A DNA stretch of 41,398 nt, taken from contig JBDSZL010000027.1 in assembly GCA_039925145.1 (NCBI GenBank), positions 1 through 41,398 of the forward strand, written 5' to 3'. The notes under the pieces were generated by a model. It had not been told where the DNA came from. It saw only the letters and a program-made list of their open reading frames with translations, and ran no database searches. Of the stretch, positions 24,676 through 33,167 are shown one piece after another. Made by a program: the position numbers and the translations under genes. Source of the stretch: JBDSZL01 sp039925145. GTDB lineage: Bacteria > Acidobacteriota > Vicinamibacteria > Vicinamibacterales > SCN-69-37. The stretch's first letter is position 1. Each line of letters starts with the position of its first letter.

Positions 24676-26199
24676 TTACAAAAACAGCTCGTACGCGGGA
24701 TTGTCCTGTTCGCGTTCGAACCGGTAGCCGAGCGTGGTCAGAAAGCGGTCGAACTTCGGGGCGTCGGCGGGCGGCACTTCGAAGCCCGCGAGAACGCGGC
24801 CGAAGTCAGCGCCGTGGTTTCTGTAGTGAAACAGGCTGATGTTCCAGCGGCCGCCCAGTTCCTCCAGAAAACGCTTCAGCGCGCCCGGCCGCTCCGGAAA
24901 CTCGAATCGGCACAGCTGCTCGTCGTGCACGCTCGGACTGCGGCCTCCCACCATGTGGCGCACGTGCAGCTTGGCGAGCTCATTGTCGGTCAAGTCCACG
25001 GCCCGATAGCCGGCAGCCTGCAGCGCCGTGCTCAACGCCACCGCATCCTCGTGCGACGTGGTGGCGATGCCCACGAAGATGTGCGCCTCACCCCGGTCGC
25101 TCAGCCGATAGTTGAACTCGGTCACCACACGATCGCCGAGGGCCGCGCAGAACTCGCGGAACGCACCAGCCCGCTCGGGAATGGTGACCGCAAACAGCGC
25201 TTCTCTCGACTCACCAAGCTCCGCGCGCTCGGCGACAAACCGCAGTCGATCGAAGTTCATGTTGGCGCCGCTGAGCACGGCCACAAGCTTCGCGCCCGTC
25301 GCACCCGTTCGCTTCACCCACTTCCGCAGCCCCGCAACCGACAACGCACCGGCCGGTTCCAGGATCGACCGGGTGTCCTCGAACACATCCCTGATCGCGG
25401 CGCAGATCTCGTCGTTCGACACGAGAACGATCTCGTCCACGGTCTGGCGCGCCAGCTCGAACGTTCGTGCACCGACCTCACGCACGGCCACGCCGTCCGC
25501 AAAGATCCCCACATCGTCGAGCGCAACGCGACGGCCGGCGCGAAGCGAGCGGAACATGGCGTCGGCCTCATGCGGCTCGACGCCGATCACCTGGATCGAC
25601 GGCGCGAGCGCTTTGACGTAGCTGGCGATGCCGGCAATCAGGCCGCCGCCGCCGACGGGCACGAACACCGCGTCGACGTCGCCAAGGCGATGGCGGAGAA
25701 TCTCGGTGGCGATGGTGCCCTGACCAGCGATGACGAGCGGATCGTCGAACGGGTGGATGAAGATGCGACCTGTGGTGGCCGCGAGCTCGTCGCAGCGCAC
25801 CCGCGCGTCCGCGTAGCTGTTGCCGACGAGGACGACCTCGGCCCCCATGCCGCGAACCGCCTGCACCTTGATCTCCGGCGTCGTCTGCGGCATCACGATG
25901 AGCGCCGTGATGCCGAGATGGCGGGCCGAGAAGGCGACGCCCTGCGCATGGTTGCCGGCGCTGGCGGTGATGACGCCCCGCGCCCGTTCCTCGGGCGTGA
26001 GATGCGCCATGCGGTTGTAGGCGCCGCGCAGCTTGAAGCTGAACACGGGCTGCAAATCCTCCCGCTTCAGAAGGACCGAATTGCCCAGGCGTTCTGACAG
26101 TCGCGGTGCTGGCTCGAGCGGCGTCTCGATCGCGACGTCGTACACACGACTCGTGAGCACCAGCCTCAGCATCGCGTCGATGGTGAGGACCTCCTCCAT
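24676..26199 (-). CDS. ilvA: threonine ammonia-lyase, biosynthetic
   Basis: PLP enzyme of 507 residues converting threonine to 2-oxobutyrate and ammonia, the first step towards isoleucine. The PLP lysine is K56 in SFKLRGAYNRM; SAGNHAQGVA and the glycine-rich VPVGGGGLIAG loop are also present. The C-terminal 180 residues hold two ACT-like regulatory domains (RAGAFREFCAALGDRVVTEFNYR and RPGALKRFLEELGGRWNISLFHYRNHG), so feedback inhibition by isoleucine is expected, as in long IlvA enzymes. It starts 3 bases after the thrA stop codon, the last of five tightly packed genes. Although it belongs to the same fold family as CysM, the two ACT domains identify it as IlvA and not a cysteine synthase. 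Confidence 0.95.
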   Translation of the reverse strand: MEEVLTIDAMLRLVLTSRVYDVAIETPLEPAPRLSERLGNSVLLKREDLQPVFSFKLRGAYNRMAHLTPEERARGVITASAGNHAQGVAFSARHLGITALIVMPQTTPEIKVQAVRGMGAEVVLVGNSYADARVRCDELAATTGRIFIHPFDDPLVIAGQGTIATEILRHRLGDVDAVFVPVGGGGLIAGIASYVKALAPSIQVIGVEPHEADAMFRSLRAGRRVALDDVGIFADGVAVREVGARTFELARQTVDEIVLVSNDEICAAIRDVFEDTRSILEPAGALSVAGLRKWVKRTGATGAKLVAVLSGANMNFDRLRFVAERAELGESREALFAVTIPERAGAFREFCAALGDRVVTEFNYRLSDRGEAHIFVGIATTSHEDAVALSTALQAAGYRAVDLTDNELAKLHVRHMVGGRSPSVHDEQLCRFEFPERPGALKRFLEELGGRWNISLFHYRNHGADFGRVLAGFEVPPADAPKFDRFLTTLGYRFEREQDNPAYELFL

Positions 26200-26202
26200 C
26201 GG

Positions 26203-28713
26203 TCAGCGTGTCGAGAGCGAGTAGATGTCGTTCAGAATGCCTGCGGCCGTCACGGCCGGGCCCGCGCCCGGGCCGCTGATGACGAGTGGTTCGGTTCGGT
26301 ACCGCCGCGTAGTGAAGGCGACCAGGTTGCGCGTGCCCTGGAGGGCGCCCACCGGACTCGACACAGGCACCGCGATGAGCCGCGCCGACACGGCCGTGGG
26401 ACTGGCGGTCACGACGTACCGCAGCACGCGTCCCTTTGTGGCTTCACGAGCGGTGCGCTCGGCCCACTCGGCATCGACCGATGGCAGCCGCGCCATGAAC
26501 TGATCGAGCGGCAATTTGCGCAGCGGACGCGGCACGAGGTCGTCTGCTGTCGGCGCCGGACCCCGGTAGCCGAGCAGGCGCGCAAGAATCAGCGCCTTGC
26601 GCGCGGCGTCCTTGCCCGACAGGTCGTCGCGCGGATCCGGCTCGGCATACCCGAGCTCGACAGCTTCGCGCACGGCCTGCGAGAACGGCTTGCCCGACGA
26701 CACCGCGGACACCACGTACATCAGCGTGCCGCTGACGGTGCCCTCGATGCGCAGCACGCGGTCGCCTGTCTCGACGAGCTTGTAATGGGTGTCGATGATC
26801 GGCAGCCCAGCTCCGACGGTGGCTTCGTAGCGAATCGTGCGGCCGGCCGCCGCCGCGGCGCCCATGAGCGCATCGTACGACTCCCATGCGCCGGCCACCG
26901 GTTTCTTGTTGGCCATCACGACGTCGAAGCCGTGGCCGAGCGCCGTGCGCAGGAGGTCGCCGGTCTCTTCGCTGGTGACGTCCACGAGTACCGGCTGCGA
27001 GACGGCGTGACTGGCCATCAGCGTCAGCGCTTCTGCGGCGGTGGCCGCGCGGCCGCCGAGCGCCGTGAGCAATGCGCCGCCATCTTTCTCGCGGGCCAGT
27101 TCCAGGAGCCGGCGCCGCGACAACCCTTTGGGCTCGAAGACGTAGCCCGATCGATCGAGCAGCCCCACGACGCGCACGAGCGGCCGGCCGCTCGGCGTGG
27201 CCATCTGATCGGCCAGCGCACGGCCGACGCGCCCAAATCCGAGCAGCACCACGTCGGTCTGTGGCTTCTGCAATGGCCGCCCGCCGCCGATCTTCGACAA
27301 CTGAAACGCGGCGTGCACACGTCTGGCCGCCTCTGGCGCATCGGCTTCGGCGACGACGAACGAGATGTTTCGTTCCGACGACCCCTGCGCAATGGCCACC
27401 ACGCTGATCCCGGCCGCCGCGAGTGCGGAAAAGACGCGCGCCGCAATGCCCGGCGTGCCCACCATGCCCTCGCCGACGACCGCCACGACGGCCATGCCCG
27501 ACCGCGCGCTGACGTTGTCGATCAACCCGCTCGCCAGCTCGTCTTTGAAGGCGCGTCGCAGCGCCTGCACGGCACGCGCGGCTTCGGCTTCCGAGAGCGT
27601 GAACCCGATGGAGCTTTCTGACGAGGCCTGGAAGATCGTCGACACGGACAGCTGTTCGACATCGACCGATGCGAAGGTGCGCGCCGCAATCCCGTGCACG
27701 CCCGCCATGCCCTTGCCTGCCACCGTGACAACGGCCTGGCCGCGGATGACAGCAAGCGCCTTGACGGGATGGCCCGATCCGCCTCTCCGGGCGGAGACTT
27801 CTGTTCCTTCACGTTCGGCGTCGATGAACGATCGGACGCGGAGGACGATGCGGGTGCCGGCGATCGGGATCAGGGCGCGCGGGTGCAGCACCTTGGCGCC
27901 GTAATAGGCAACCTCGGCCGCCTCGCCATGGTGCAACTGGGGAATGAGACGCGCATCGGGCACCATCCGGGGGTCGGCGGTGAGGATTCCAGACACGTCC
28001 TTCCACAGCACGACCTGCCTGGCGCCGATCACACGCGCCACCAGCGTGGCCGTGAGATCCGATCCGCCACGGCCCAGCGTGGTCACCGATCCGTCGGGCC
28101 CCTGTCCGATGAACCCCGGTATGACCGCAATGCGGCGGGCGCGGAGCATCGGCCGGAGGGCGGCCCGCGCCGCCACGGCCGTTTCGTGCAGCTGGGGGGC
28201 GGCTCCGCCGTGCGCGCCGTCGGTCCGCACCACGTCCACCGCGTCGAGGTAGTCGGCCTTGACCCCAAGGGTCCGCAGCACGGCGGCCATCATGGCGGCC
28301 GACAGCCGTTCGCCCCGCGAGACGATCATGTCGCTTGCGCGCGGGGCAAGGTGGCCCAGCACGCGCACGGCCGCGCACAGATCGCGATACTCGCGCGCGG
28401 CCTGGTCGATCGACGAGAGCAGGGCCCGCCGTGCGGGCCCCGCGGGCACGAGCTCGCGCACGATCCGGCGGTGACGCACGAGCAGGGCCGCCGCAACGCT
28501 CGCCGCCTGTCTGTCGTTGCCGGCCATGGCCTGACGGGCGCCGTCGAGTAACTGGTCGGTCACGCCGCCCAGCGCAGAACAGACCACGACGAGGCTGCCT
28601 GCGTGGTCCTTGATCAGGCCGGCCGCCTTGCGAATGGCGGGACCATCGGCCAGCGACGCGCCGCCGAATTTCCACACCGCGAGTGCAGCGCTGTTCTGTC
28701 TGTCGGGCCTCAT
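26203..28713 (-). CDS. thrA: bifunctional aspartate kinase / homoserine dehydrogenase
   Basis: Fusion protein of 836 residues. Residues 11-310 are aspartate kinase (VWKFGGASLADG, then TTLGRGGSDLTAT and LWKDVSGILTADPR). Residues 325-470 are two ACT domains (FASVDVEQLSVSTIFQ, FSALAAAGISVVAIAQGSSE), which should bind threonine. Residues 487-836 are homoserine dehydrogenase with a Rossmann GFGRVG at 492-497, ANKKPVAG and YEATVGAGLPI. The protein performs the first and third steps from aspartate to homoserine; aspartate-semialdehyde dehydrogenase must lie elsewhere. The ATG overlaps the stop codon of the upstream threonine synthase gene by 4 bases (28710-28713). Confidence 0.95.
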   Translation of the reverse strand: MRPDRQNSAALAVWKFGGASLADGPAIRKAAGLIKDHAGSLVVVCSALGGVTDQLLDGARQAMAGNDRQAASVAAALLVRHRRIVRELVPAGPARRALLSSIDQAAREYRDLCAAVRVLGHLAPRASDMIVSRGERLSAAMMAAVLRTLGVKADYLDAVDVVRTDGAHGGAAPQLHETAVAARAALRPMLRARRIAVIPGFIGQGPDGSVTTLGRGGSDLTATLVARVIGARQVVLWKDVSGILTADPRMVPDARLIPQLHHGEAAEVAYYGAKVLHPRALIPIAGTRIVLRVRSFIDAEREGTEVSARRGGSGHPVKALAVIRGQAVVTVAGKGMAGVHGIAARTFASVDVEQLSVSTIFQASSESSIGFTLSEAEAARAVQALRRAFKDELASGLIDNVSARSGMAVVAVVGEGMVGTPGIAARVFSALAAAGISVVAIAQGSSERNISFVVAEADAPEAARRVHAAFQLSKIGGGRPLQKPQTDVVLLGFGRVGRALADQMATPSGRPLVRVVGLLDRSGYVFEPKGLSRRRLLELAREKDGGALLTALGGRAATAAEALTLMASHAVSQPVLVDVTSEETGDLLRTALGHGFDVVMANKKPVAGAWESYDALMGAAAAAGRTIRYEATVGAGLPIIDTHYKLVETGDRVLRIEGTVSGTLMYVVSAVSSGKPFSQAVREAVELGYAEPDPRDDLSGKDAARKALILARLLGYRGPAPTADDLVPRPLRKLPLDQFMARLPSVDAEWAERTAREATKGRVLRYVVTASPTAVSARLIAVPVSSPVGALQGTRNLVAFTTRRYRTEPLVISGPGAGPAVTAAGILNDIYSLSTR

Positions 28714-30059
28714 TGAGCCGATGCCTGGGGCACGCGCGTTGCCTGGTCGATCGCGTTGCGCACGGCATCGTAGTCGTTCGGCAGTTCGAGCGGCGGATTG
28801 GCGTAGCGCCGGCGCCCGACCGCACTGTCGGCTGAGTGGTAGGCGATCTTGAAGTCGGTGAACTTGAGGCCCGTCGCCGTCGAGATCACGATCACGCGAT
28901 CGGTCTTCTTGATCTCACCGCGCGCGACCAGTTTCTCGAGCGCGGCCAGCGCCACACCGGTGTGCGGGCAGTTGAACAGGCCCGAGAGATCGGCCCGCGC
29001 GGCCGCGTCGGCCAGTTCCATCTCGGTGGCCTGCTCCACAATCCCGTCGTACCGCTGCAGCGTGCTGATGGCCTTCCGAATGGATACGGGGTTGCCGATG
29101 CGAATGGCCGACGCCTGCGTGGGCTGCGAGGTCATCGGCTCGAACGCCCAATTGTTCTTGTAGGCGCGGTAGAGCGGATTGGCGGCCTCGGCCTGGGCGA
29201 CGACGATGCGAGGCCGTTTGGTGATGAGTCCGAGCTCGATCATCAGGTCGAAGCCGGCGCCGAGCGCGCTGACGTTCCCCAGATTGCCGCCCGGGATGAT
29301 GATCATGTCGGGCACCTGCCAGTCGAACTGCTGCACGATCTCCACCGAGATCGTCTTCTGTCCCTCGATGCGCAGGCTGTTCATCGAGTTGGCGAGGTAG
29401 ACACCCTCTTCCTGAACCAGCCGCCGCACGATTTGCATGCAGCCGTCGAAGTCGGTGTCGAGCGCCATCACTCGGGCGCCATTGGCCAGCGGCTGAACGA
29501 GCTGAGCCGACGTCACGAGTCCGCGGGGAAGAAAGACGATGGCCGGGATACCCGCCGCGGCCGCATAGGCCGCGAGCGCGGCAGACGTGTCGCCGGTGGA
29601 GGCGCACGCCACCGCGCGCACACCGGCGCCATCGGCGATCATCTGCTTGACCACCGACACGAGCACGGTCATCCCGAGGTCCTTGAAGGATCCGGTATGC
29701 GAGTTGCCGCACATCTTGACCCAGAGGTCGTCGACGCCGATCTCGCGTCCGTAACGCTCCGCCCAGAACAGATTGGTGCCGCCCTCGTCCATCGAGACGA
29801 TGTTCTCGTTGCGGATCTCGGGGCAGACCCACTCCTTCTTGCCCCACACACCAGAGCTGTAAGGCCAGAGCGTTCGCTTGTAGCGTTCCTCGAAGAGCCG
29901 CATCCACGTGGTCGCGCTGCGCTGACGCAGCAGATCGACGTCGTGCACCACCTGCAGCAGGTCGCCGCACGTGGGGCAGTGGTACAGGGGCTGCCAGATC
30001 GAGTGGTCGCCAGGGCAACCGGCGGCACAGCGGAAGACGGCGTGATAGCTGGTGGTCAT
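28710..30059 (-). CDS. thrC: threonine synthase, SFKD-type (downstream copy)
   Basis: PLP enzyme of 449 residues. The N-terminus carries a zinc-ribbon-like cysteine set (C11, C15, C28, C31). The PLP lysine is K126 in HTGSFKDLGM, the classical threonine-synthase signature; ACASTGDTSAALAAYAAAAG and IIIPGGNLGNVSALGAGFD follow. It would convert O-phosphohomoserine to threonine. The start is ATG 30059, which overlaps the stop of the preceding threonine-synthase-like gene by 4 bases; the frame stays open upstream only because that gene overlaps it. Two tandem genes of one family are unusual. By the lysine motif this one is the more likely true threonine synthase. Confidence 0.85.
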   Translation of the reverse strand: MTTSYHAVFRCAAGCPGDHSIWQPLYHCPTCGDLLQVVHDVDLLRQRSATTWMRLFEERYKRTLWPYSSGVWGKKEWVCPEIRNENIVSMDEGGTNLFWAERYGREIGVDDLWVKMCGNSHTGSFKDLGMTVLVSVVKQMIADGAGVRAVACASTGDTSAALAAYAAAAGIPAIVFLPRGLVTSAQLVQPLANGARVMALDTDFDGCMQIVRRLVQEEGVYLANSMNSLRIEGQKTISVEIVQQFDWQVPDMIIIPGGNLGNVSALGAGFDLMIELGLITKRPRIVVAQAEAANPLYRAYKNNWAFEPMTSQPTQASAIRIGNPVSIRKAISTLQRYDGIVEQATEMELADAAARADLSGLFNCPHTGVALAALEKLVARGEIKKTDRVIVISTATGLKFTDFKIAYHSADSAVGRRRYANPPLELPNDYDAVRNAIDQATRVPQASAQ

Positions 30060-31297
30060 GCTTGGGGCACCGCGACATCGGCGCCGACGCTCGCTTCGAA
30101 CTCCGCGAGCGATCGTCCGATGCGAATGGGCTCGACGCACTTGCCGGCGAGGACCTCCACGGTCTTGTAGCCATTGCCGGTGATGCAGATGACGATCGAC
30201 TCGTCGCGAGAAATGGCACCCGACTCGATCAGCTGCCGGGTGGCAGACACCGTCACGCCGCCGGCCGGCTCCGTGAAGATGCCCTCCGTCTCGGCCAGCA
30301 GCTGGATGCCCTCGATGATCGCATCCTCCTCGACCATCGCGCCAGACCCGCCGGTCGATCTCAGCGCGCGCAACACCTGGAAGCCGTCTGCCGGATTGCC
30401 GATCGCAATCGACTTGGCGATGGTCTTCGGCTTGACGGGGTCGGGAAACTCGTCGCCCTTTTCGAGCGCACGGATCACCGGGGCGCAGCCAGCGGCCTGC
30501 GCCGCGTGAATCCGCGGGAGGTCGCCCGACACGAGGCCGAGCGTCCTGAACTCCTCGAAACCCTTCAGGATGCGCGGCAGCAGCGTGCCGCCTGCGACGG
30601 GGCAGACGACGTGACGCGGAAACGTCCAGCCCAGCTGCTCGGCAATCTCGAAGCCGTAGGTCTTGGCACCTTCCGCGTAGTACGCCCGAAGGTTGATGTT
30701 GGCAAAGCCCCACCCGTATTGCCCGGCCACCTCCGTGCACAGCCGGTTCACATCGTCGTAATTGCCCCGCACGGCGATGATGCGCGGGCGATAGACGGCG
30801 GCGCCCGCGACCTTGCCGGCTTCGAGGTCGTCGGGGATGAACACGGCGCAGGTGAGGCCGAGCCGTGCCGCGTGCGAGGCGACACTACCGGCGAGGTTGC
30901 CGGTCGACGCGCAGGCGAACACCGTGAACCCCAGCTCGACCGCGCGCGTGGCGGCCACCGACACGACGCGGTCCTTATAGGAGCAGGTCGGATGATTGAC
31001 CGAGTCGTCTTTCACGTACAGCTCGCGAACGCCCAGCCGCTTGGCGAGCCGGTCGGCCCGCACGAGCGGCGTGAAACCGGAGTGCATGCCCGTGCGCGGC
31101 TCGCCCTCGATGGGTAGCAGCTCGCGGTAGCGCCAGATGTTCTCGGGCCGGGACTCGATCGTCTGCCGGGAGATCAGCTTGCCGATGGCCTCGTAATCGA
31201 AGTGCACTTCGAGCGGGCCCATGCACTTGTCGCAGACGTACAGCGCGGCTGGCGGAAAGATGGCGTGGCAGATATGGCAGCGAAGCGTGAAGTTCAT
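30056..31297 (-). CDS. threonine synthase-like PLP enzyme (upstream copy)
   Basis: PLP enzyme of 413 residues, with a clean zinc ribbon (CHIC at 7-10, CDKC at 22-25), PLP lysine K108 in NHPTCSYKDRVV, ACASTGNLAGSVASHAARLG and a glycine loop VCPVAGGTLLPRI. The near-terminal FTEPAGGVTVSATRQLIESG is typical of threonine synthases. It is only distantly similar to its neighbour at 28710 and differs at the PLP lysine (CSYKDR versus GSFKDLG). It could be a true ThrC with the neighbour specialised, or it could use O-phosphohomoserine or O-phosphoserine with another nucleophile. It sits between thrB and thrC with 4-base overlaps on both sides, so its substrate is very probably linked to phosphohomoserine. 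Confidence 0.8.
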   Translation of the reverse strand: MNFTLRCHICHAIFPPAALYVCDKCMGPLEVHFDYEAIGKLISRQTIESRPENIWRYRELLPIEGEPRTGMHSGFTPLVRADRLAKRLGVRELYVKDDSVNHPTCSYKDRVVSVAATRAVELGFTVFACASTGNLAGSVASHAARLGLTCAVFIPDDLEAGKVAGAAVYRPRIIAVRGNYDDVNRLCTEVAGQYGWGFANINLRAYYAEGAKTYGFEIAEQLGWTFPRHVVCPVAGGTLLPRILKGFEEFRTLGLVSGDLPRIHAAQAAGCAPVIRALEKGDEFPDPVKPKTIAKSIAIGNPADGFQVLRALRSTGGSGAMVEEDAIIEGIQLLAETEGIFTEPAGGVTVSATRQLIESGAISRDESIVICITGNGYKTVEVLAGKCVEPIRIGRSLAEFEASVGADVAVPQA

Positions 31298-32211
31298 GAG
31301 TCGTGTCCTGATGAAACCACGGGAGGATGTGGCGACAGCGTTCTGATCGTATACGGCAGTCCCAGGCGCGTGTAGATGTCGCCCAGCAGCGTGCTGGCTT
31401 CGTCTTCACGCCCCATCACGAGGAGGGCAATCGAAGGCCCCGCCCCGCTGAGGCAGGCGCCCAGAATGGACGGATGGTCGAGCGCGAGCGCGTCGGCCAG
31501 TCCTGGAACGTAGGCGGCGCGCGCCGGCTGGTGCCACCGATCGCGCAGCGCCTCGCGCAGATGCTCGTACTGTCCGGTTTCGAGCGCCCGCACGAGCAGC
31601 AGCGCCCGCTGCAGGTTGAACACGGCGTTTTCGAGCGGGATGAGCCGCGGGACGACGGTGCGGGCGAACGCCGTCTCGAGCTCGGCGCCAGGGGTGGCGA
31701 CGACGAAGTGCAGGTCGTCGGGCCAGCGCCAGGCGCACGTGATGATGCGACCGTCCGATTGCTGACAGCTCAACGTGAGGCCGCCGAGCAGCGCCGCGGC
31801 TGCGTTGTCCGGATGCCCTTCGATAGCGGTTGCGATGACCATGAGGTCGTCATGGGCGCGCGGGCTCGTGAGCGTCTCGTACAACTTCAGGCCGGCCACG
31901 GTGGCGGCCGCGCTGCTGCCCAGCCCGGCGCGCATCGGGATGTCGCTCTGCACCTCGAGGCGCAACCCGGGCGCCGGGTCGCCGAAGTGTTCGCGCGCGC
32001 GCCGAAAGCCCGTCAGGATGCGGTTCTCGCCCGGCGGCGTCGACGACCCGAAGTCCATCTCGAGGATGCCGGGCGCCGACGGCAGGACCTCGAGGATCGT
32101 GACGCGCAGATAGAGCCCGACCGCGACCGACAGCGCGTCGAATCCAGGGCCCAGATTGCTGATGGACCCGGGGACGAGGATGGTCTCGTGCGCGTGGGCG
32201 CCCGTCTGCAT
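31294..32211 (-). CDS. thrB: homoserine kinase
   Basis: GHMP-family kinase of 305 residues that phosphorylates homoserine with ATP. The opening GSISNLGPGFDALSVAV and the ATP loop GLGSSAAATVAG (from residue 96) are diagnostic; SGAGPSIALL near the C-terminus is the third GHMP motif. It is the first gene of the threonine-isoleucine operon and overlaps the next by 4 bases. The ATG at 32211 has only a weak GAGAG nearby; a possible -10 box TATGAT at 32226-32221 ends 9 bases before it, with no clear -35. The 97-base divergent region shared with ureD shows no threonine leader peptide or attenuator hairpin. Confidence 0.93.
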   Translation of the reverse strand: MQTGAHAHETILVPGSISNLGPGFDALSVAVGLYLRVTILEVLPSAPGILEMDFGSSTPPGENRILTGFRRAREHFGDPAPGLRLEVQSDIPMRAGLGSSAAATVAGLKLYETLTSPRAHDDLMVIATAIEGHPDNAAAALLGGLTLSCQQSDGRIITCAWRWPDDLHFVVATPGAELETAFARTVVPRLIPLENAVFNLQRALLLVRALETGQYEHLREALRDRWHQPARAAYVPGLADALALDHPSILGACLSGAGPSIALLVMGREDEASTLLGDIYTRLGLPYTIRTLSPHPPVVSSGHDS

Positions 32212-32308
32212 AAGCTCTCAATCATAGACCACGGTCGGCTCGGCGCCTGTGTGAGCGACGTGCCGGGGGCGGCATTGAATCCATGGAGCCGGCCCACTAC
32301 CATGAGCC

Positions 32309-33163
32309 GTGGAAAACGCGCTCGCCGCCACCGACGAGTCTGTTGCCGCCAAGCGTGCCACGGCCGGGACAGGGCTGTTGCAGGTGGTGGACGTCGGCGG
32401 CCGGAGCGTGGTGAGCCGCGCGTATGCCACCAGCCCCCTGCGGTGGCTCATGCCGCGCAATCACGGCCATGCGGCGTGGGTCTACAGTTCCACGTTCGGC
32501 GGTGGGCTGGTCGATGGGGATGCGTTGAACGTGCAGATCGAGGTGGGGCCCGCTGCCACCGCCCTGTTGGCCACGCAGGCGTCGACGAAAATCTATCGAT
32601 CGCCGCGCGGGACGAGCTCCCACCTGCAGGCCCACGTGCACGCCGGCGCATGTCTGGTGCTTCTGCCCGATCCCGTGGTGCCGTTTGCCGGCGCACGCTA
32701 CCGGCAATCTCAACAGATCGACGTCGCCGCCGACGCGAGTCTCATCGTGGTCGACTGGGTGTCCTCGGGCCGCGTCGCGCATGGAGAACGCTGGCTGTTC
32801 GAACGGCTACGGACGTCTCTCCGTGTCCGGTACGACGGCCGGCTGGTGTGCCATGACGCTGTCACGCTCGATGCGAGCGACGGCGCGTTGGCCGATCGCA
32901 TGGGCCGATTCGACGTGCTCGCCACAGTGGTGCTGATGGGGCCTCGCTGTCGAGAGGCGGTCGAGGCGATACTGGGGGCGGCACGCGCGGACGGACCGGC
33001 TCCGCGCGCCGATCTGTATCGTGCCGTCGCGCCACTGGGCGCGTCTGGCGCGCTCGTGCGTCTCGCGGGCAGGTCGGTGGAGCAGGTGGGGCATTCGTTG
33101 CGCGCCGCGCTGCAGTTTCTTCCGCGTCTGGTCGGCGATGACCCGTGGGCACGCACCTGGTGA
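32309..33163 (+). CDS. ureD: urease accessory protein UreD
   Basis: Protein of 284 residues of the UreD/UreH family, a chaperone that binds apo-urease and recruits UreF and UreG for nickel insertion. Family blocks seen: YSSTFGGGLVDGDAL, ATQASTKIYRSPRGTSS, LLPDPVVPFAGARYRQ, DWVSSGRVAHGERW. The start is a GTG at 32309 with no clear ribosome binding site; an ATG at 32302 is in another frame. First gene of the urease cluster, divergent from thrB; the next gene starts 4 bases after its stop. Confidence 0.9.
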   Translation: MENALAATDESVAAKRATAGTGLLQVVDVGGRSVVSRAYATSPLRWLMPRNHGHAAWVYSSTFGGGLVDGDALNVQIEVGPAATALLATQASTKIYRSPRGTSSHLQAHVHAGACLVLLPDPVVPFAGARYRQSQQIDVAADASLIVVDWVSSGRVAHGERWLFERLRTSLRVRYDGRLVCHDAVTLDASDGALADRMGRFDVLATVVLMGPRCREAVEAILGAARADGPAPRADLYRAVAPLGASGALVRLAGRSVEQVGHSLRAALQFLPRLVGDDPWARTW

Positions 33164-33167
33164 TTTC

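Noticed and set aside
22968..24839. 623-residue plus-strand open frame over the sulfur-carrier gene and its leader
   Set aside because: Shadow of the minus-strand fusion gene; it has no domain and crosses the attenuator and heptad array.
30060..30740. N-terminal extension of the downstream threonine synthase
   Set aside because: The in-frame extension is an Arg-rich shadow of the overlapping upstream gene; the ATGA overlap at 30056-30059 gives the natural start.
32212..32308. Threonine/isoleucine leader peptide before thrB
   Set aside because: The 97-base gap has no run of Thr or Ile codons and no terminator hairpin.
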